From Deltaproteobacteria bacterium (GTDB taxonomy: Bacteria; Desulfobacterota; Desulfobacteria; Desulfobacterales; JAABPS01): DNA of 10,400 nucleotides. The stretch is taken from positions 1 through 10,400 of the forward strand of contig JAFDFT010000083.1 in NCBI GenBank assembly GCA_019309685.1. Direction: 5' to 3'. Below, one piece after another: positions 1 through 7,464 of this stretch (position 1 is its first letter; each line of letters begins with the position of its first letter). The notes below the pieces were generated by a model that was given only the letters and a program-made list of their open reading frames with translations, was not told the DNA's origin and searched no databases. A program made the translations under genes and the position numbers.

Positions 1-12
1 CTCCGACAAAGC

Positions 13-53
13 ATCAAGGGTGAAGCCGTAATAATCTACTGCGATCCCTTGAT
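13..53. repeat. Imperfect hairpin at the left edge, likely intergenic repeat fragment
   Basis: ATCAAGGG (13-20) and CCCTTGAT (46-53) are perfect inverted copies. Inside them GCcGTA (25-30) faces TACtGC (37-42), which extends the stem. The + strand is open from base 1 to a TAA at 109-111, and the - strand is open from an ATG at 72 to the window edge. Open frames on both strands are expected of a palindrome, so I do not call a gene here. The adjoining stretch 55-71 resembles 10363-10378 at the other end of the window. A partial gene running off the left edge cannot be excluded. Confidence 0.45.
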
Positions 54-90
54 AACGCAGAAGATGGGGCATTATCGACTTTCCCGTAGG

Positions 91-227
91 GTAAATAAAA
101 TGAAAATATAAATGATATGTATACCTCATCTATAGAAGATATACAAAAACCGGAATAAAACCAGCTATTCTTAAGCCCTTATTCAATTAATAAAAGTTTT
201 TCATTTTATTTACGCTCATTTGAGGTA
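91..227. repeat. 16-bp perfect inverted repeat with an interleaved 7-bp inverted repeat
   Basis: GTAAATAAAATGAAAA (91-106) is the exact reverse complement of 198-213. TACCTCA (122-128) is the exact reverse complement of 221-227. The order of arms is a, b, a', b', so the two stems are interleaved rather than nested. The right-hand part (197-227) is also similar to the right arm of the stem-loop before lnt (4513-4544). Its role is unknown: it could be a small non-autonomous repeat, an operator or a structured leader. The rest of 107-197 is AT-rich with no gene that I can see. Confidence 0.6.
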
Positions 228-267
228 ATATTTTTTACCGATACTGTCAAGTATCAATGAGTATAAA

Positions 268-297
268 TTGACAAAACAGAGTGAATTGTTTTATAAG
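268..297 (+). promoter_or_regulatory. Putative sigma-70 promoter of the sensor kinase gene
   Basis: A perfect -35 hexamer TTGACA (268-273) is followed after 18 nt by TATAAG (292-297). Reading the -10 as TTATAA gives 17 nt. Transcription would start near 304, leaving a leader of roughly 70 nt before the ATG at 373. This is a consensus match by eye only. No Shine-Dalgarno sequence is evident in front of that ATG. Confidence 0.5.
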
Positions 298-372
298 TAT
301 CTAATCAAACGGCAATTATACTAAACTGAATAAACACTTATAGTTCAATTTGAGAATATTTTATTTCTAACC

Positions 373-3300
373 ATGTCACCGAATACTAGTCAAAACACAA
401 AAGAAATTTTCCCAAGTTATATAAAATACCAGTTCCTTGTGGTCCTGGGCGCTTCAATCCTTATCCTATTATTTGTAGCTTTTTTTGTTTCGAAATTAAA
501 TCGGCAGACCGCTGATCAAATTATCCTGAAATATCAGAATGAACTGCTTTTTTCGATCTCATCTCAATCATCCAGGATGACCGATACGTTTGAAAATATC
601 ACATATGAATTAATTACACTGAGCAGGCTTAACCAACGAAAAAGTATTGAAGTTAATAAAATCAAACCGTTGCTTTCAACGTTTTTCAACCGGCATAAGG
701 AATTGATTGATGCTATCTATCTTACGGATAAAAGGAAAAATATTCAATTGTTGCAGGGCAAGAATGCTAAAGACCAAACCTATAAAGCAGATTATCAAGA
801 TATTATAGAACACATATTTTTTGAAAAGAAACCTGTAACAATCAACTCTTTTATAAAGACGAAAAGTCGTTACATCATTTCTATCCATGCACCTCTTTTA
901 TTAAATAGCAGAATCCAGGGTTATATCTCAGCATTTATTCATTGGGATGCTTTTATCGCGTGGATTGAAAAAAATAAAATTGCTCCGGACAGTTTTATGA
1001 TGATAGCGGATTTGGAAGGAAATATCATCTACCATCCAAATTCAGGTCATATAGGAAAAGTGCTTAACAAATTACCTCAAATCATGCTCAACAATAAGCC
1101 CGCATCTTCGGACACCTTGTTTGAAAATAAAACAGGAATTGTAAGCGGACCTTTTTTCCGTAATAAAAAATTGTTTATGGCCTGCAATCCCATACGATTG
1201 GGAAAAGTAAATTATATGCTGATTGGTCATGCTCCTTATTCTGATATATCCGGGTTTATCGAAAATTATTCCAGCCATGTAATTTTAATCGCGCTGGCAT
1301 CTTTTTTCGTAATTGCATTAAGCCTTCTCGTAATCCTCTTTCTCTTCTATAGCGAAAAAAACAGGTTAGTCCGGTTGCACGAAGAATTGGAAGAAGAAAA
1401 TGCTGAGCGAAAACGTTCAGAAGAAGCGTTGCGTGAAAGCGAGGAAAGATTCAGAGGATTGGCTGAATTACTTCCCATAACGATTTTCGAGATGGACCCT
1501 TCCGGAACGCTTACGTTTATCAATCGTAATGGTTACACTAAATTTGGACTTGCCGAACAGGATATTCAGCAGGGAATAAATGTTTTCGATATCATATCGA
1601 TTGAAAAAAGAAAAAGTGGAGATGACAACCTGGAAAATGTGCTCGGAAGGGGAATCTATGGTCCTTCGGAATATACGGCCACATCAAAGGATGGCATAAC
1701 ATTCCCTGTGCTTTTTAATTCAAATATTATTTGGCAAAAAGATTTACCCATTGGATTTAGAGGCTTTATCATTGATATATCCGATCAGGTGAAAGCAAAA
1801 GAAGCCCTTCACAAAAGGGAAAAAATGTACCATGATATTTTTAACAGTGTGCCTATTGGTCTTTATGTGCATGATTTGGACGGTTACTTTTTAGAAACAA
1901 ATTTGCAGCTCATTGAAACACTTGGATATAAGGAAGAAGATTTTATCAATTTAAACATCAGAGATGTTATTCCCGAAAAGTACAGGCATGAATTTGAGGA
2001 TTATCTGACACGGATAAATGAAAAAGGATTTGATCAAGGACCCCTTGCAATCACTTCGGCAGATGGAAAGGAACATATCTTTGAATACACAAATACTTTG
2101 ATCGAAAGCCCATCCGGCCTGAAAACCATTCATGGTACGGCCCGAGAAATTACGGAAAGAATAGCGGCCGACCGCACGATTAAGGAGAGTGAACAAAAAT
2201 ATCGGGATGTTGTGGAGCTTTCAAGTGACGGCATTGCCATCATTCAGGATAGCCTTGTTAAGTTCGCCAATAGATGCCTCTGCGAAATTATAGGCTATAA
2301 GGTTGAAGAAATAAATGACACACCATTTACAGACTATTTCCCGCCGGACGAACTCGACAAAGTGGCGGACCGCTACCAGCGGCGCATGGCTGGTGAAGAC
2401 GTTGAATCCATGTATGAGACAAAACTTATCCACAGGAATGGAACAATTATACCCATAGAAATCAATGTGGGAGTAATCTCTTATAAGGATAGCCCCGCTG
2501 AACTTGCATTTGTGCGTGATATCACAGAACGGAAAAAGATCGAAGAAGCACTTCGACAAAGTGAAGAGAAACATAGAACCATTATTGAAAACATCAAAGA
2601 AGGTTACCTAGAAACTGATCTTTCGGGCATAGTAACATTTGCCAATGATTCTTTGCGCGATATGATGGGATATTCCAGAGAAAAAATAATCGGAATGATA
2701 TACTATAAGGATATATTAAAAAACCATAACCCTGAAACAGCTCAACAAATATTTAACATATTCAATACTGTTTACAAAACCGGTGAATCCGCCCTTATAG
2801 AGAATTATGAAATTGTAAAAAAAGACGGCAGTATCTTCGTCCCAGAAATGTCGGTTTCTCTTATACAAGACAAAGATGGCAGCGCTGTCGGATTCAGAAG
2901 TCTTGTTCGCGATGTGACAGAACGGCGTAAAGCGGAGCAGGAAAAATTGCGGCTCGAAAACAGATTACAGCAGGCTCAAAAGATGGAGTCCATCGGCACA
3001 TTAGCAGGAGGTGTGGCGCATGATTTTAACAACCTGCTTATGAGCATGCAGGGAAATGTATCGCTAATGCTGTATAAAATAGGTTCGGACGATCCATACT
3101 ATGAAAAATTAAAAACCATAGAGCAGCATATTCATGACGGTTCGGATCTAACAAAACAGCTCCTTGGATTTGCCAGGGGCGGTAAATATGAAGTGAAGAC
3201 AACGGATATAAATGAAATTATCCAAAAAACCTCTAATATGTTCGCCAGAACCAATAAAGAAATAAGGGTGCATGATAAGTTCCAAACAGATATCTGGACG

Positions 3301-4119
3301 GTTGAAACAGACCAGGGACAAATCAGTCAGGTTTTACTCAACCTGTACGTCAACGCATGGCAGGCCATGCCTCTCGGCGGTGATCTTTATATCTCCACTG
3401 AGAATGTTGATCTCGATGAAAAAACTACCAAGCCTCACGCTGTTGAACCTGGAAAGTTTATTAAAATTTCGGTCACCGACACAGGCACCGGTATGGACGA
3501 GATAACCTTAAAAAGAATTTTTGAACCGTTTTTCACAACCAAGGAGATGGGAAGAGGAACCGGCCTGGGTCTTGCATCAGCCTATGGAATCATTAGAAAT
3601 CATGGCGGGATCATAGACGTTTACAGCGAAATGGGTAAAGGAACTACATTTAACATCTTTCTGCCGATTTCTGATAAGATTTTTATCAAACAAGAAGAGC
3701 CAAAAATAGATATAGTTAAAGGAACGGAAACGATTCTTTTTGTTGATGATGAAGACAGGATTATCGATTCCGCGCAGGAGATGCTTGAGGCTATTGGGTA
3801 TACGGTATTGACGGCAAAAAGCGGAGATGAAGCCCTTTACAGGTTCAAGGAAAACATGGACAAAATAGATATTATTATTCTGGACATGGTCATGTCAGGA
3901 ATGGGTGGCGGTGAGGTTTTTGACCATCTTAGAAAAATCAATCCAGATGTTAAAGTGCTGCTTTCAAGTGGATACAGCATTAATGGACATGCTGCCGAAA
4001 TTATGAAAAGAGGTTGCAACGGTTTTATACAAAAACCCTTTACGCTGGAACAGGTCTCAAAAAAAATCAGGGAAATACTTGAAAAGGATACACCGAGTGA
4101 AAAAACTCAAAACAATTGA
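373..4119 (+). CDS. Membrane-bound hybrid sensor histidine kinase: dCache-like sensor, four PAS domains, HisKA-HATPase, C-terminal receiver
   Basis: This 1248-residue protein would sense a signal and autophosphorylate. Transmembrane helices at about 18-41 and 301-326 flank a roughly 260-residue extracytoplasmic region. That region contains D-L-E-G-N-I-I-Y-H-P near 213-222, typical of double Cache sensors. A charged coiled coil (about 334-362) replaces a HAMP domain. Four PAS units follow at about 357-476, 482-602, 607-725 and 730-855, and the last three end in recognisable T-E-R linkers. The kinase core has phospho-acceptor His883 (H-D-F-N-N), N-box Asn990/Asn994, G1 D-T-G-T-G at 1036-1040, F box near 1049-1053 and G2 G-T-G-L-G at 1062-1066. 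The receiver has Asp1125/Asp1126, phospho-acceptor Asp1171, Ser1198 and Lys1221, so it looks intact. There is no Hpt or DNA-binding domain, and no separate response regulator lies nearby. Ligand and output are unknown. The 3' end overlaps ridA. Confidence 0.93.
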   Translation: MSPNTSQNTKEIFPSYIKYQFLVVLGASILILLFVAFFVSKLNRQTADQIILKYQNELLFSISSQSSRMTDTFENITYELITLSRLNQRKSIEVNKIKPLLSTFFNRHKELIDAIYLTDKRKNIQLLQGKNAKDQTYKADYQDIIEHIFFEKKPVTINSFIKTKSRYIISIHAPLLLNSRIQGYISAFIHWDAFIAWIEKNKIAPDSFMMIADLEGNIIYHPNSGHIGKVLNKLPQIMLNNKPASSDTLFENKTGIVSGPFFRNKKLFMACNPIRLGKVNYMLIGHAPYSDISGFIENYSSHVILIALASFFVIALSLLVILFLFYSEKNRLVRLHEELEEENAERKRSEEALRESEERFRGLAELLPITIFEMDPSGTLTFINRNGYTKFGLAEQDIQQGINVFDIISIEKRKSGDDNLENVLGRGIYGPSEYTATSKDGITFPVLFNSNIIWQKDLPIGFRGFIIDISDQVKAKEALHKREKMYHDIFNSVPIGLYVHDLDGYFLETNLQLIETLGYKEEDFINLNIRDVIPEKYRHEFEDYLTRINEKGFDQGPLAITSADGKEHIFEYTNTLIESPSGLKTIHGTAREITERIAADRTIKESEQKYRDVVELSSDGIAIIQDSLVKFANRCLCEIIGYKVEEINDTPFTDYFPPDELDKVADRYQRRMAGEDVESMYETKLIHRNGTIIPIEINVGVISYKDSPAELAFVRDITERKKIEEALRQSEEKHRTIIENIKEGYLETDLSGIVTFANDSLRDMMGYSREKIIGMIYYKDILKNHNPETAQQIFNIFNTVYKTGESALIENYEIVKKDGSIFVPEMSVSLIQDKDGSAVGFRSLVRDVTERRKAEQEKLRLENRLQQAQKMESIGTLAGGVAHDFNNLLMSMQGNVSLMLYKIGSDDPYYEKLKTIEQHIHDGSDLTKQLLGFARGGKYEVKTTDINEIIQKTSNMFARTNKEIRVHDKFQTDIWTVETDQGQISQVLLNLYVNAWQAMPLGGDLYISTENVDLDEKTTKPHAVEPGKFIKISVTDTGTGMDEITLKRIFEPFFTTKEMGRGTGLGLASAYGIIRNHGGIIDVYSEMGKGTTFNIFLPISDKIFIKQEEPKIDIVKGTETILFVDDEDRIIDSAQEMLEAIGYTVLTAKSGDEALYRFKENMDKIDIIILDMVMSGMGGGEVFDHLRKINPDVKVLLSSGYSINGHAAEIMKRGCNGFIQKPFTLEQVSKKIREILEKDTPSEKTQNN

Positions 4120-4489
4120 GACAAATCTGGCTCCAACTGCCATTGGTCCCTACTCACAGGGAATTATTGCCGGACGTTTGATATTTGTTAGCGGACAGCT
4201 TGGCATAAATCCTGAAACAGGCGAACTCATCAGCAATGAGTTTGAGGCACAGGCACGCCAATCCCTTGAAAACCTTAAAAACGTCGTTCTGGAAGGTGGG
4301 GCCGACCTGTCTCAAGTTGCGTCAGTAGATGTGTTTCTTACAGATCTTAAGTATTTTCAAACCCTTAATAAAATTTATCAGACATACTTTGCTGAGTATC
4401 AACCCGCCAGGGCAGTTGTAGAAGTCAGCGCTCTCCCCAAATGTGCACTTATTGAAATCAAATGTATTGCCTGTATGGAAATCAATTAA
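4097..4489 (+). CDS. ridA: RidA family reactive enamine/imine deaminase
   Basis: RidA proteins are small cytosolic trimers that hydrolyse 2-aminoacrylate-type enamines and imines released by PLP enzymes. I choose GTG at 4097, giving 130 residues. AAAAGGA (4082-4088) sits 8 nt upstream, and this start places the conserved arginine at exactly Arg105 (P-A-R-A-V-V-E-V). Glu120 is also present (I-E-I-K). A longer TTG start at 4079 would add six residues with no conservation expected. Other family marks are the N-terminal A-P-x-A-I-G-P-Y-S-Q-G and S-G-Q-L-G. Lys122 stands where many family members have a second Glu (V-E-I-E-A-I-A). The gene overlaps the kinase by 23 nt in another frame, which suggests translational coupling. 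Confidence 0.93.
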   Translation: MKKLKTIETNLAPTAIGPYSQGIIAGRLIFVSGQLGINPETGELISNEFEAQARQSLENLKNVVLEGGADLSQVASVDVFLTDLKYFQTLNKIYQTYFAEYQPARAVVEVSALPKCALIEIKCIACMEIN

Positions 4490-4544
4490 ACCCTAATTGA
4501 GCCTTTAAACACTTTTTCCATTTTTTTTACGCTCAATTAGGGTT
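4489..4544. repeat. Perfect 14-bp stem-loop between ridA and lnt
   Basis: AACCCTAATTGAGC (4489-4502) and GCTCAATTAGGGTT (4531-4544) are exact reverse complements around a 28-nt pyrimidine-rich loop. The left arm begins on the last base of the ridA stop codon. The T-rich tract lies inside the loop and none follows the stem, so this is not a standard intrinsic terminator. It may act as a 3' stabiliser, a weak terminator or an operator for lnt. The segment 4513-4544 matches 197-227 upstream of the kinase (about 26 of 30 aligned positions by hand count). Confidence 0.7.
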
Positions 4545-4564
4545 AAACAATTTATTATACGGAT

Positions 4565-6157
4565 ATGCAGAAAAATAAAATTACCAGAATCCATGTATTC
4601 TTAGCAGCCGTAAGCGGTATCATGCTTACTGCGTCTTTCCCAAGAACCGGTTTGTTCTGGCTGGCCTGGTTTTCCCTTTTACCGCTTTTGTATGCGTTAA
4701 AAAACCTCCCGGGAAATGAACGTTTCCGTCTTGGCCTTTTGACAGGGCTTGTCCATTATCTTACCCTGATATACTGGCTTGTTCACACCATGAGAACATA
4801 CGGCTATTTGCCGCTATATCTGAGCGTCATCATTCTTTTACTCCTCTCTTTTTACCTGGCCCTTTATATTGCTGTCTTCTCGGTCGCAGCACCAATTTTA
4901 TGCTCAAAACCGCGCACCCTTCTTTTCATCGGTCCTTTTTTGTGGGTTGCCCTGGAATATGTCCGCTCATTTCTTTTTTCAGGATTTCCATGGGAACTTC
5001 TTGGATATTCACAATACCCCTGGTTGAGCATTATACAGATTTCCGATATCGCCGGTGTATATGGCGTATCTTTTTTAATCCTTTTCTCCAACATGGCCTT
5101 TTTTATAACCATTCTTCATTTCTCTAAAAAAAAATGGCAGAACGGCACAGTTTCTAAAAAACTCGCAGCAGCATCCATCTTCTCGCTGGTTTTAATTATC
5201 GCCCTTTCCTTTTTCTATGGGAAATGGCGAATAACGTCCGTCAACAAAATGATTTCCGAGTCAGCATCTTCACGGATTGCCATTGTACAGGGAAACATTG
5301 AACAGTCTGAAAAATGGGACGACAAATTTCGTAGATCCACAACTGAAAAATACATTGATCTATCTATGAAGCTAAGTTCCGACAAGCCGGAACTTGTGGT
5401 ATGGCCGGAAACTGCTACGCCTTTTTATTTTTTTTATGATCCCGTCCTGTCACAAATGGTTCTTGACGGTATTCAGGAAACAGACGCCTATTTTCTTATC
5501 GGAAGTCCATCATTTGTCCGTAAAGGCAGAGTAGCGGAATATTACAACAGCGCCTATCTGATCTCTCCGGATGGCATACCCTTTGGAAAATATGATAAGG
5601 CACACCTGGTTCCCTTTGGTGAATATGTTCCTCTTCGAAGATGGCTTCCATTTATCGGCAAAATTGTTGCTGGTGTGGGTGATTTTATGCCCGGCCCTAA
5701 AGGAAACGTTCTTGAATGGAAGGATGCTCACCTGGGTGTATTGATTTGTTACGAAATGATCTTTCCTGAACTTTCACGCGCTATGGTGAAAAATAACGCG
5801 TCCCTTTTGCTCAATATTACCAACGACGCGTGGTATGGCGTATCCAGCGCGCCGTATCAGCATTTTTCAATGGCTGTATTTAGAGCTGTTGAAAATAAAC
5901 GAACCCTGATACGATCAGCCAATACGGGTATAAGCGGTTTTATTCATCCAACAGGACGCATCATGGCAAAAACAGGCATTTTCCAAGACGCGACCCTGAC
6001 AAAGACAGTGCCGGTATTAAAAGAAATTAGTTTTTATACAAGATATGGTGACATATTCGCTCTGCTCTGCTCTATTGTTTGCGCAATTACACTATTGTCA
6101 CAAATAAAAAAATCGGCTATTAATAAGAATAGTAAAAAGAAGCTAATGGTCCTGTAA
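4565..6157 (+). CDS. lnt: Apolipoprotein N-acyltransferase
   Basis: Lnt is an inner-membrane enzyme that transfers an acyl chain from phospholipid to the N-terminal cysteine of apolipoproteins, the last step of lipoprotein maturation in Gram-negative bacteria. The 530-residue product begins with several hydrophobic helices (about residues 8-220). These include the Lnt signature S-G-F-P-W-E-L-L-G-Y-S-Q near 138-149. The nitrilase-like periplasmic domain (about 238-490) carries the expected catalytic set: Glu282 in W-P-E-T, Lys345 in Y-D-K-A-H, Glu353 in F-G-E-Y-V-P and Cys395 in I-C-Y-E. A final hydrophobic helix (about 497-515) precedes a basic tail. Length is close to the usual 500-520 residues. 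The ATG at 4565 has only a weak GGAT upstream. prfB follows after a 173-nt spacer. Confidence 0.96.
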   Translation: MQKNKITRIHVFLAAVSGIMLTASFPRTGLFWLAWFSLLPLLYALKNLPGNERFRLGLLTGLVHYLTLIYWLVHTMRTYGYLPLYLSVIILLLLSFYLALYIAVFSVAAPILCSKPRTLLFIGPFLWVALEYVRSFLFSGFPWELLGYSQYPWLSIIQISDIAGVYGVSFLILFSNMAFFITILHFSKKKWQNGTVSKKLAAASIFSLVLIIALSFFYGKWRITSVNKMISESASSRIAIVQGNIEQSEKWDDKFRRSTTEKYIDLSMKLSSDKPELVVWPETATPFYFFYDPVLSQMVLDGIQETDAYFLIGSPSFVRKGRVAEYYNSAYLISPDGIPFGKYDKAHLVPFGEYVPLRRWLPFIGKIVAGVGDFMPGPKGNVLEWKDAHLGVLICYEMIFPELSRAMVKNNASLLLNITNDAWYGVSSAPYQHFSMAVFRAVENKRTLIRSANTGISGFIHPTGRIMAKTGIFQDATLTKTVPVLKEISFYTRYGDIFALLCSIVCAITLLSQIKKSAINKNSKKKLMVL

Positions 6158-6162
6158 AAATT

Positions 6163-6181
6163 CTCGGATCAAGGATTCGAG
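6163..6181 (+). terminator. Compact hairpin just after lnt, possible weak terminator
   Basis: CTCGGATC (6163-6170) and GATTCGAG (6174-6181) form an 8-bp stem with one G-U pair and a 3-nt loop, five bases after the lnt stop codon. The following sequence is not a clean U tract, so termination is uncertain. It may instead protect the 3' end of the transcript. Confidence 0.35.
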
Positions 6182-6222
6182 TGCGTTGGATGTTATTTAT
6201 TCAGTCTATCTGAAAACTATTG

Positions 6223-6300
6223 ACTATTTACTATTAACTCGTACCATATCACTATTCGTCTGTGAATCTCTGGGCCCTTTCCCTCGGCGAATTGTGAGTT
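6223..6300 (+). repeat. Intergenic repeat copy A, upstream of prfB
   Basis: This stretch matches 8088-8165 in front of thiE-thiL. The 15-mer ACTATTTACTATTAA is identical in both. After a 4-nt insertion in the other copy, 59 nt align without gaps (6238-6296 with 8107-8165), about 38 of 59 identical by hand count, including CTCGTA, TCACTAT, GGCCCTTTC and CGAAT. In this copy CACTATTCG (6250-6258) can pair with CGAATTGTG (6288-6296) with one mismatch, and AACTC (6236-6240) with GAGTT (6296-6300) adds an outer helix. A TTGACT at 6220-6225 could be a -35 element, but no good -10 follows. It may be a repeat family or a shared leader. Confidence 0.65.
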
Positions 6301-6330
6301 AAATTTTATTTATATACTGGAGGTATTAAA

Positions 6331-7429
6331 ATGACGGCGGAACTTAAATACACTATTAATGAATTGAAACAAAAATTAGATGAATTGAAAGAGTATCTTT
6401 GACCTTGCCGGCAAAGAAAAAAGGCTTCTGGAGATTGAACAAATTATTTCTAAAGATGGATTTTGGGATAACCCAGAAGAAACAACTGCCGTATTAAAAG
6501 AACGGACGCTGCAAACAGGGATAGTCGATAATTTTAAAAAACTGCAGAATGATCTTGAAGATAGTGAAATTCTCCTTGATCTCGCCCTAGAAGAATCCAA
6601 CAACGAAACGATTGAAGAGGTTTCAAAACAGACCCAGGACATTGACGAAAGGATAAAAAAGCTTTCAGTTGATCTTATGCTTTCCGGCGAGGATGACCAT
6701 AATAATGCCATTGTTTCCATTAACGCTGGAGCGGGAGGGACTGAAGCGCAAGATTGGGCTGAAATGCTTTTCCGAATGTATCTCAGGTGGTCAGAACAAA
6801 AAGGCTTTACATCTGACATCATCGACTTTCAGCCTGGCGATGAAGCGGGAATCAAAAGTGTCACGTTTACGGCAAGCGGTCAATTCGCATATGGCTATTT
6901 AAAATCAGAAAAGGGTGTGCATCGTCTGGTAAGGATTTCACCATTTAACGCCAGTGGAAAACGGCACACGTCTTTTGCCTCTGTTTTTGTGTATCCTGAA
7001 CTGGATAAAGAAATCATTATCGATATTGACGATAAAGATCTTCGAGTCGATGTTTTTCGTGCAAGCGGTGCCGGTGGTCAGCATGTGAATAAAACCAACA
7101 GTGCGGTGCGGATCACTCACTTACCAAGCGGTATCATTGTTCAATGTCAGCAGGAAAAATCCCAACACAGAAATAAAGAGATCGCCATGAAAGTTTTAAA
7201 GGCCAGGCTCCATGAAAAAGAAAAACAGAAACAAGGCAGCAAACTTCAGGAAATGCACGATAATAAAGATGACATCGCCTGGGGCAGTCAAATACGATCA
7301 TACGTTTTGCATCCTTATCAAATGGTCAAAGACCATAGAATTAATCTGGAAGTAGGCAATGTGACAGCCGTCCTCGATGGCAATCTGGACCCTTTTATAG
7401 AAGGTGCTTTGCTTTCTAGTAATTCATAA
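6331..7429 (+). CDS. prfB: Peptide chain release factor 2 (RF2), made by programmed +1 frameshift
   Basis: RF2 recognises UAA and UGA stop codons and triggers peptide release on the ribosome. The reading frame starts at ATG 6331, 7 nt after TGGAGG (6318-6323). It meets TGA as codon 24 (6400-6402) and resumes in the +1 frame at GAC (6401-6403), ending at TAA 7427-7429. The full product is 365 residues, the usual RF2 length. The codon-recognition tripeptide S-P-F falls at about 203-205 and the catalytic G-G-Q at about 248-250. The residue five before G-G-Q's first Gly-Ala pair region reads R-A-S-G-A-G-G-Q, with Ala rather than the Thr of E. coli K-12. If the zero frame alone is translated, only a 23-residue peptide results, so the interruption is autoregulatory rather than a mutation. 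The HD gene follows 35 nt later. Confidence 0.96.
6391..6403 (+). promoter_or_regulatory. prfB programmed +1 frameshift site
   Basis: The slippery CTT (6397-6399) is followed by T-GA-C, the weak TGAC stop context found in prfB genes. Purines AAAGAG (6388-6393) precede TAT-CTT with the same spacing as the internal Shine-Dalgarno AGGGGG of E. coli. When RF2 is scarce the ribosome pauses on UGA and slips one base forward, so RF2 controls its own synthesis. The mechanism is established for the family, and the site is read directly here. The internal Shine-Dalgarno is clearly poorer than the common version. Confidence 0.93.
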
Positions 7430-7464
7430 CATAGGAAATATCTATATAATTACGAGTTTTTATC

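Noticed and set aside
1..123. Partial gene on either strand at the left edge
   Set aside because: Both strands are open over the palindromic stretch, no ribosome site is convincing and no family is recognised. A repeat explains it better, though the edge position leaves doubt.
2221..2574. 117-codon - strand frame inside the kinase gene
   Set aside because: It lies opposite well-formed PAS-domain coding sequence and has no ribosome site or recognisable motif.
4079..4489. TTG start at 4079 for ridA
   Set aside because: GTG 4097 has a better placed AAAAGGA site and puts the family arginine and glutamate at Arg105 and Glu120.
6376..6822. 148-codon - strand frame opposite prfB
   Set aside because: It is antisense to conserved RF2 sequence, has a serine- and leucine-rich composition typical of a shadow frame, and shows no recognisable domain.
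6677..7429. Treating RF2 as a 250-residue protein starting at ATG 6677
   Set aside because: The upstream region 6331-6676 encodes the normal RF2 N-terminus once the programmed frameshift at 6400 is read. The 365-residue total fits the family.
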